A DNA stretch of 11,350 bases, from positions 1-11,350 of the forward strand of contig DAIDLB010000076.1 in NCBI GenBank assembly GCA_027449725.1, written 5' to 3'. Below, piece after piece: positions 7,173 through 11,350 of this stretch. Under the pieces are notes generated by a model. That model had not been told where the DNA came from. It saw nothing but the letters and a program-made list of their open reading frames with translations, and did not search any database. The position numbers and the translations under genes were made by a program. The stretch comes from Chlamydiota bacterium (lineage in GTDB: Bacteria; Chlamydiota; Chlamydiia; Chlamydiales; SM23-39). Within the stretch, counting starts at the first letter, position 1. Every line of letters begins with the position of its first letter.

Positions 7173-7797
7173 GCTGGCGCAAGAAAACATAGTCGTTTGA
7201 GAGATTTTCACTGTAGACGGAGGAAAGAGGGTAGACAGTGCACTTTACAAGGTTCATCCCGGATGACCAGAGGATCGCATTGCCTAAAAAGGAATGGTTG
7301 GGTTGAAGAGAAAGGCCTGCAGTAAAAAGAGCGCCAGTTGCCAGGAACTCGAAGAGAGGCCCTGCCAAGGCAATTGTGCAAACGGCAGCTCTTTGTCCCA
7401 AAATCTGGCCCAAGGGACTCAGCTCGTCTGCATAGTAGCTTGTCGATCCTGTGAAATGATTTAAAGCGATCGAGGGCTCTTTTTTCACAAGGAGCTTTGC
7501 TGCCATCCAATGTCCCATCTCATGGAGCAGTGTAAATCCTTTTTGTGCATCGCCGGCAAAAAGCAGATTGGAAGCAAGTTCCGCGATTTTCGCATCGAAT
7601 GGGGCAAGGACGACCCGCAGCGCTAGATTAGCTCCTGTCCATGCGATTGAATCGGAATAGATTCGCTTTTTCCATTCCGAGGTCGCAAATGGGCGGCAGG
7701 CTGCTGAGAGAACCAGACTACCGCTCAAAATCGCCAAAGAGCTTTGCAAAATAGACCTATGCAGATTGCATCTTGATCGCAAGCGCCTCTTGTTCAC
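7162..7797 (-). CDS. Small membrane metalloprotease-like protein (HExxH, site-2-protease/M50-like)
   Basis: An unnamed 211-aa protein. HEMGH at residues 92-96 is the zinc-binding HExxH motif, within a semi-hydrophobic helix (LLHEMGHWMAAKLL). About 50 residues later come LAGPLFEFLATG (143-154) and then MNLVKCTVYPL (181-191) with a downstream NDY (201-203). This order, HExxH then AGPL then N...P...D, is the layout of M50 intramembrane proteases; D202 would be the third zinc ligand. A basic N-terminus precedes a hydrophobic segment (16-33) that ends in SAAC, a weak lipobox. It starts at GTG 7797, 41 bases inside the preceding AAA gene; a TTG at 7749, just after that gene's stop, is an alternative. 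The overlap suggests coupled translation and a joint job with the AAA protein. Membrane metalloprotease is well supported by motifs; M50 membership is probable, and the substrate is unknown. Confidence 0.75.
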   Translation of the reverse strand: MNKRRLRSRCNLHRSILQSSLAILSGSLVLSAACRPFATSEWKKRIYSDSIAWTGANLALRVVLAPFDAKIAELASNLLFAGDAQKGFTLLHEMGHWMAAKLLVKKEPSIALNHFTGSTSYYADELSPLGQILGQRAAVCTIALAGPLFEFLATGALFTAGLSLQPNHSFLGNAILWSSGMNLVKCTVYPLSSVYSENLSNDYVFLRQLIS

Positions 7798-9043
7798 GCT
7801 TTAAAAAGCGCCGAATGGCGGCATCTCGCAAATCGGCCGTTAAGTTGGCGCCGGAGCCAGCTTTGACACCGCTCAAGTGGTTGGCCAGTTTGAAGAGCGA
7901 ACGCCCTGACATTCCTTCAGTCTGGCAGCTGATCGCTTTCAAAGCCGAGGGACTAAATACTTCGGCCATCTCTTGTTCGCTAAAGAATTGGCGCAAGATT
8001 CTCTCCAAGATTTTCGTCCGTTCATCGGCTCCGGGAAGAGCGATGTGAAGCTTATGATCCATCCGGCTCATCACAGCGGGGTCGAACTCTTCCATTCTGT
8101 TCGTTGCCAAGACCAGCATAACCTTATTGCTTGGATCTTCAATCTCTTTCAAGAAATCGCCGAGAAGAGCGTTCAGCTCTGCATTGACCTTTTTTCTGTC
8201 GGTGCAAAGAGAGTCTGCCTCGTCGATGAAGAGAATCGTCGGAGAGCGTGAATTTTTCGCTGTCTCAAAGAGATTTTTGAGCTCGTGGGAATGCTCGCCT
8301 GTTTTGATGAGTTTCACAAGATCGCCCGCTTTGGTCAGGATGTAGTTCATATTGGAGTTTTCAGCGATCCATTTTGCCAGCATTGTCTTTCCGGTTCCCG
8401 GAGGGCCGTAAAGCAAGATGTTTTGGAAGTAGCCGCCGGTTTTTTGTAAATTATATGTTGCGCTCACAAGATCGAAGACGTCGGCATTTAGTTCGGATTC
8501 GAATATCGGTTTTAAAGTTAGCTGAGGCCGGTTGGTGATTGCATCCCAGATGTCACTGCCTAGAGAACAGGCTCCGGCCATCATACCAGCTGCTAGAGAC
8601 CCTTGGAGAAGCATCCATCCATATCCTAACGTATTTTCCTGTGTGCATAGAGACAGTCCTTCCGGCACAAAATCGCAAAAAACACTGGTTGCAAGATTCG
8701 CTATTTTTTGCGGCATAATCTGCGCTTTCGAATTGAAAGCCAGAATTCCTGCTGCTGCGGCGGCCCCTCCTGTTCCTGTCGCGAGAGAAGTGACTACACC
8801 TGCCTTTGTAGCAGACCAAAGACTGGAGGCTGTGCTTGAAAGCGCATCAAAAGCTCGGTCTTTCCAAGCGACTTTTTTCGCTTCTACCACTAATTTCGGT
8901 TTTTCGGCTGCGTGTGCTTTATAATAAACATAACTTCTAAAAAGTTCTCCGCCAATTCGTAACATTGTAACGGCTGGATGCTCACTACTGCCGTGAGCGA
9001 TCTGACTATTAAAATTTAAAGGAATTCCTGACACCGAAGACAT
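7757..9043 (-). CDS. Membrane-associated AAA ATPase, ATAD3-like ATPase domain
   Basis: A 428-aa protein in two parts. The N-terminal 170 residues contain two hydrophobic stretches (about 81-103, Ala/Gly-rich, and 140-161) that could span or dip into a membrane. A single AAA domain follows: Walker A GPPGTGKT (213-220), Walker B LFIDEAD (271-277), sensor-1 N315 in VLATNR, arginine finger R327, sensor-2 GMSGR (377-381). The strings SNKVMLVLATN, R.D...H..LPG..ER and TEGMSGR match what I recall of mitochondrial ATAD3 better than FtsH or Cdc48, and ATAD3 also has two hydrophobic segments before its AAA domain. The start is ATG 9043, behind AAAGAGAAG and a good promoter. The N-terminus (MSSVSGIPLNFNSQ) is Ser/Asn-rich, as in type III secreted chlamydial proteins, but that is weak evidence. 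It overlaps the metalloprotease gene by 41 bases. AAA ATPase is certain; ATAD3-likeness is my judgement without alignment. Confidence 0.88.
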   Translation of the reverse strand: MSSVSGIPLNFNSQIAHGSSEHPAVTMLRIGGELFRSYVYYKAHAAEKPKLVVEAKKVAWKDRAFDALSSTASSLWSATKAGVVTSLATGTGGAAAAAGILAFNSKAQIMPQKIANLATSVFCDFVPEGLSLCTQENTLGYGWMLLQGSLAAGMMAGACSLGSDIWDAITNRPQLTLKPIFESELNADVFDLVSATYNLQKTGGYFQNILLYGPPGTGKTMLAKWIAENSNMNYILTKAGDLVKLIKTGEHSHELKNLFETAKNSRSPTILFIDEADSLCTDRKKVNAELNALLGDFLKEIEDPSNKVMLVLATNRMEEFDPAVMSRMDHKLHIALPGADERTKILERILRQFFSEQEMAEVFSPSALKAISCQTEGMSGRSLFKLANHLSGVKAGSGANLTADLRDAAIRRFLKREQEALAIKMQSA

Positions 9044-9074
9044 GCACTTCTCTTTTGTTTAATTAAGCAAAGAC

Positions 9075-9103
9075 ATCATATCAATTTCAATTGTCGCAAT
9101 CAA
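9075..9103 (-). promoter_or_regulatory. Sigma70-like promoter for the AAA/metalloprotease operon
   Basis: Reading the minus strand, TTGATT (9103-9098), a 17-base spacer and TATGAT (9080-9075) form a near-consensus promoter in the AT-rich 75-base gap after aroK. Transcription would begin near 9068, giving a leader of about 25 bases before ATG 9043. This makes the AAA pair a transcription unit of its own, although read-through from aroK remains possible because no convincing terminator is seen. Confidence 0.65.
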
Positions 9104-9118
9104 GAAATAAACTTTATT

Positions 9119-9616
9119 TTACCCACATAGATTCTTGATCGTCCGCGCGACTTCGTCCGCCGACAAAGAATCGACGTCAATGACCTCGTCGGCATAATTG
9201 AGATAAAGGGGCAATCGAAAATCGTAGAGCTTCTTTGCGACGTCGATCTGCTTGAAGAGAGGCCTGGAATCCTCTTTCCCGATCCGCTCTACAATCGTTT
9301 CGAAACGGGCGTTCAAAAAGATGACTTTTCCCCCTTTGATTTTGAAATAGTCGAGGATGATCTTATTGAGCACTACCCCCCCGCCGGCAGACAAAATGAG
9401 ATGGTCTTTTGAGGCTACCTCTTTCGCGATCGCGATTTCCGTTTCGCGGAGAAGCAGCTCGCCTCCAAGCGCAAACACCTCGCTCATGTTGCGGGTATTC
9501 GTCTTTTGGTAAACCAGGTCATCCATCTCGATGCAGGAAAGATGCATGAGTTGGCTCAGACGCTTGGCCACGGTCGATTTGCCAGAACCCATGAACCCAA
9601 TCAGCAGGATATTCAT
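9119..9616 (-). CDS. aroK: Shikimate kinase
   Basis: Phosphorylates shikimate to shikimate 3-phosphate, step 5 of chorismate synthesis, in the cytosol. The product is 165 aa. Walker A is GFMGSGKS (7-14). Shikimate-binding residues fit the family spacing: D32/D33 in EMDD, R57 in LLRETE, the GGG at 78-80 and R134 in RLPLY. R118 in DSRPL is the lid arginine. The start at ATG 9616 is preferred over an in-frame ATG 24 bases upstream because the family begins immediately before the P-loop strand, GGAG (9627-9624) lies eight bases upstream, and the ATG shares bases with the aroA stop (ATGA). The product of this enzyme is the substrate of the AroA encoded just before it, so the pair is functionally as well as translationally coupled. 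Confidence 0.95.
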   Translation of the reverse strand: MNILLIGFMGSGKSTVAKRLSQLMHLSCIEMDDLVYQKTNTRNMSEVFALGGELLLRETEIAIAKEVASKDHLILSAGGGVVLNKIILDYFKIKGGKVIFLNARFETIVERIGKEDSRPLFKQIDVAKKLYDFRLPLYLNYADEVIDVDSLSADEVARTIKNLCG

Positions 9617-10878
9617 CGCAAACTCTCCAAAATAGTCCAAAAGGTTGGAAAGGTCTTATTCACCACTTCAGGGTGGCGGATGACCATTCCTTTCAGCCGC
9701 ATTCCGGCAACGGCAAACGCCATCGCCATCCGATGGTCGTTATAGGTATCGATTTCAGCCGGATGGGGAGCTCCTCCGTAGATCGTCAGGGTATCGTGTG
9801 TATCTTCCGTTCGGATCCCCATTTTTCCCAGTTCGGTTTTGAGGGCGGCCACCCGCTCCGTCTCTTTGTATCGAAGAGAGCGGACGCCTGTGATGTGAGT
9901 CGCGCCCTTCGCAAACGCGGCCAGGACGGCAAGCGTCATGACCTGGTCCGGACAATCTTCCATATCCACCTGGAGAGGCAAAACTCCGTTCCCTTGGACA
10001 GAAATTTGGTTTTCGCCCTCTGTCACAAGGCTTCCCATCTGCTTCAAAAGTTCTAAAAACTTCCGGTCTGCCTGCTTAGACGCGGGGTTGATATTTTCCA
10101 GGGTAATCGTCGAGTTTGTCAGGGCGGCAATCGCAAAAAAATAACCGGCGCTCGAGTAATCCCCTTCAATCACATACTCGCTTTTGCGGTAAGCTTGGCC
10201 ACCCGAGACAACGCACCTTCCGTCCTCTTCCAAAGAGGCTTCAACTCCCCACTCCCGCATGCAGCCGATCGTCATCTCGACATAGGGCTTTGAGATGAGA
10301 GGCCCCTCGATGTGGATCATCAAACCATGGGCTAGGCAAGGGGCGATGAGAAAGAGGGCGGAACAAAACTGGCTGCTTTTATCGCCTTTGAGACGAACCT
10401 GGCTGCCCGACAAGGAAGAGGTTGAGATTGTTACGGGGAGCATCCCTTCTCTTCCGCAATAATCAATCCTGGCGCCCAGCGTCCGGAGAGCATCTACGAG
10501 GTCGCTGATCGGCCTCTCGTTGAGCCGCTGATTTCCCCGGATCGTCTTTACACCGGGCACGAGGCAGAGGAGAGCCAGCATAAACCGGATCGTCGTGCCT
10601 GAATCGCGCGCGAATAAGTAGTAGTTTTTTTCCTGAAGCAAGTGGATGTCGCCTTGGACGAGGATTTCCCCGGGATGCGTTTCCACCATCCAGCCAAGGG
10701 CTCGTAAACAGTCGATCATCGCTTCAGTGTCATCGCTATATAGCGGATTTTTTAAGCGTGCCGATCCCTTGGTCAGGGCGGCCAAGATGAGAGCGCGGTT
10801 CGTATAGCTTTTTGAACCGGGCATCCGAACTGTTGCAGTAACAGGCTTTTCCAATGGGGCGATACTGAGCGGGTCCAT
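9613..10878 (-). CDS. aroA: 3-phosphoshikimate 1-carboxyvinyltransferase (EPSP synthase)
   Basis: Joins PEP to shikimate 3-phosphate, step 6 of the shikimate pathway. The product is 421 aa, against 427 in E. coli. Conserved blocks: PGSKSYTNR (20-28), NERPISDLVDALR (120-132), GDKSSQF (165-171), EGDYSSAGYF (238-247), catalytic-region DCPDQ (308-312), LRYKETERV (335-343), YNDHRMAMA (379-387) and NKTFPTF (407-413). The phosphate-loop motif, usually GN(A/S)GT, reads RDSGTT (91-96), an unusual variant. The frame is open far upstream, but ATG 10878 is the start: a GGAGG-type site lies just before it and homology begins there. The gap to the upstream zinc-ribbon gene is 7 bases, and its stop overlaps the aroK start. 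The protein looks different from the C. trachomatis AroA as I recall it, so it may belong to another AroA lineage. Confidence 0.96.
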   Translation of the reverse strand: MDPLSIAPLEKPVTATVRMPGSKSYTNRALILAALTKGSARLKNPLYSDDTEAMIDCLRALGWMVETHPGEILVQGDIHLLQEKNYYLFARDSGTTIRFMLALLCLVPGVKTIRGNQRLNERPISDLVDALRTLGARIDYCGREGMLPVTISTSSLSGSQVRLKGDKSSQFCSALFLIAPCLAHGLMIHIEGPLISKPYVEMTIGCMREWGVEASLEEDGRCVVSGGQAYRKSEYVIEGDYSSAGYFFAIAALTNSTITLENINPASKQADRKFLELLKQMGSLVTEGENQISVQGNGVLPLQVDMEDCPDQVMTLAVLAAFAKGATHITGVRSLRYKETERVAALKTELGKMGIRTEDTHDTLTIYGGAPHPAEIDTYNDHRMAMAFAVAGMRLKGMVIRHPEVVNKTFPTFWTILESLR

Positions 10879-10885
10879 CCCCCTC

Positions 10886-11305
10886 CTACAATTTGGAGAT
10901 AGCTCGATAGCCGAAGACGAGAAATGGCACCGAAGCAAACAGGTAGAGGAACCAAAGACGCGCGTCCCACTTGAGAACGACCTGGCCGTTTTGGGAAAAG
11001 ACGAGGAGCAGGAGGCCGAGGAGAAAAAGGAGCGATCCAGCCGCAAAGAGGAGGGTCGGCACGAGGACACCCGTAATCCGCTCTTTCGGCTCTTCCTCCT
11101 GTTTTGGCGAGAGGTCGGGCTCGGCGGCAGGCAGCTCCACCTTTTCCGTCTTGATCGGGTAGGGGGGCGGATAGAGAGATTGGGACATCGCCCTTTCCGG
11201 ACGCTCTTCTCTGAGGTCCGCTGCGCAATAAGGACAGACAATCACGTCGAGGTCGATATCCCCCTCGCAATTCGAACAGAGCTTTTGCCGCTTTTTTAAC
11301 TTCAT
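10886..11305 (-). CDS. Zinc-ribbon protein with two C-terminal membrane segments
   Basis: A 139-aa protein that I cannot name. It begins with a zinc ribbon, C10-X2-C13 and C24-X2-C27 (LCSNC and VCPYC), followed by a Pro/Glu-rich linker (about 35-77) and two hydrophobic segments (about 79-103 and 117-133), placing it in the inner membrane with the zinc ribbon probably cytoplasmic. It is the first gene of the aroA-aroK unit, seven bases before aroA. The start is ATG 11305, just before the basic stretch MKLKKRQK; an in-frame TTG lies at 11341. No Shine-Dalgarno precedes ATG 11305, and the proposed promoter ends only eight bases upstream, so its mRNA may be leaderless. A link to the shikimate pathway is not implied by the protein itself. 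Proteins of this zinc-ribbon-plus-membrane type are common and mostly uncharacterised. Confidence 0.8.
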   Translation of the reverse strand: MKLKKRQKLCSNCEGDIDLDVIVCPYCAADLREERPERAMSQSLYPPPYPIKTEKVELPAAEPDLSPKQEEEPKERITGVLVPTLLFAAGSLLFLLGLLLLVFSQNGQVVLKWDARLWFLYLFASVPFLVFGYRAISKL

Positions 11306-11312
11306 AAAAGGG

Positions 11313-11341
11313 AGTATACACCCATTCCTCCAGAGATTCAA
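11313..11341 (-). promoter_or_regulatory. Sigma70-like promoter for the zinc ribbon-aroA-aroK operon
   Basis: On the minus strand, TTGAAT (11341-11336), a 17-base spacer and TATACT (11318-11313) match the consensus well. The expected transcription start lies at about 11306-11305, on or beside the ATG of the zinc-ribbon gene. Confidence 0.55.
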
Positions 11342-11350
11342 GAATCGATG

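Noticed and set aside
9105..9119. AAATAAA-C-TTTATTT palindrome just after aroK
   Set aside because: It is all A/T in the arms with a one-base centre and no T-run after it on the minus strand, so it is unlikely to be a real terminator and may be chance in an AT-rich gap.
10879..11241. 121-codon upstream extension of the aroA frame
   Set aside because: The Ser/Arg-rich sequence is a frame shadow of the zinc-ribbon gene, and aroA has a clear ribosome site and homology start at 10878.
1..11350. tRNA, rRNA, CRISPR arrays, insertion sequences
   Set aside because: Nothing resembling these was seen by eye on either strand.

Overview
The window looks like chromosomal DNA from a member of the Chlamydiota, most likely an environmental (Parachlamydia-like) lineage. 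The SecA protein has the chlamydial form: a long insert after the DEAD-box region and no C-terminal zinc-binding tail. The order nth - psd - secA also matches the neighbourhood I know from Chlamydia, where trmE and one small gene lie in between. Base composition is roughly half G+C by eye, which is high for the phylum, so I do not name a genus. The taxonomy is inferred from protein character and gene order, not from a database search.

Layout, left to right. (1) 1-1170, plus strand: the nearly complete 3' part of endonuclease III (nth) and a small orphan gene with its own Shine-Dalgarno. (2) 1192-2217: phosphatidylserine decarboxylase (psd, minus strand), then a divergent psd/secA control region with a good promoter and a 9-bp inverted repeat. 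(3) 2218-7172, plus strand: secA, a polytopic membrane protein of the putative Na+/H+ antiporter type, and a Fe/Mn superoxide dismutase-like protein whose start overlaps the antiporter stop (ATGA). (4) 7162-9043, minus strand: an AAA ATPase with an ATAD3-like ATPase domain, followed by an overlapping gene for a small membrane protein with HExxH and other site-2-protease-like (M50) features. (5) 9119-11341, minus strand: a zinc-ribbon membrane protein, then aroA and aroK, tightly packed behind a promoter at the right edge.

The core genes cover DNA repair (nth), phosphatidylethanolamine synthesis (psd), protein export (secA) and steps 5 and 6 of the shikimate pathway (aroK, aroA). The most interesting part is the AAA ATPase/membrane metalloprotease pair. 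It resembles a two-gene analogue of fused AAA proteases such as FtsH, but is built from an ATAD3-like ATPase and an M50-like protease, and it has its own promoter. All functional statements about this pair are inference from motifs and gene arrangement.
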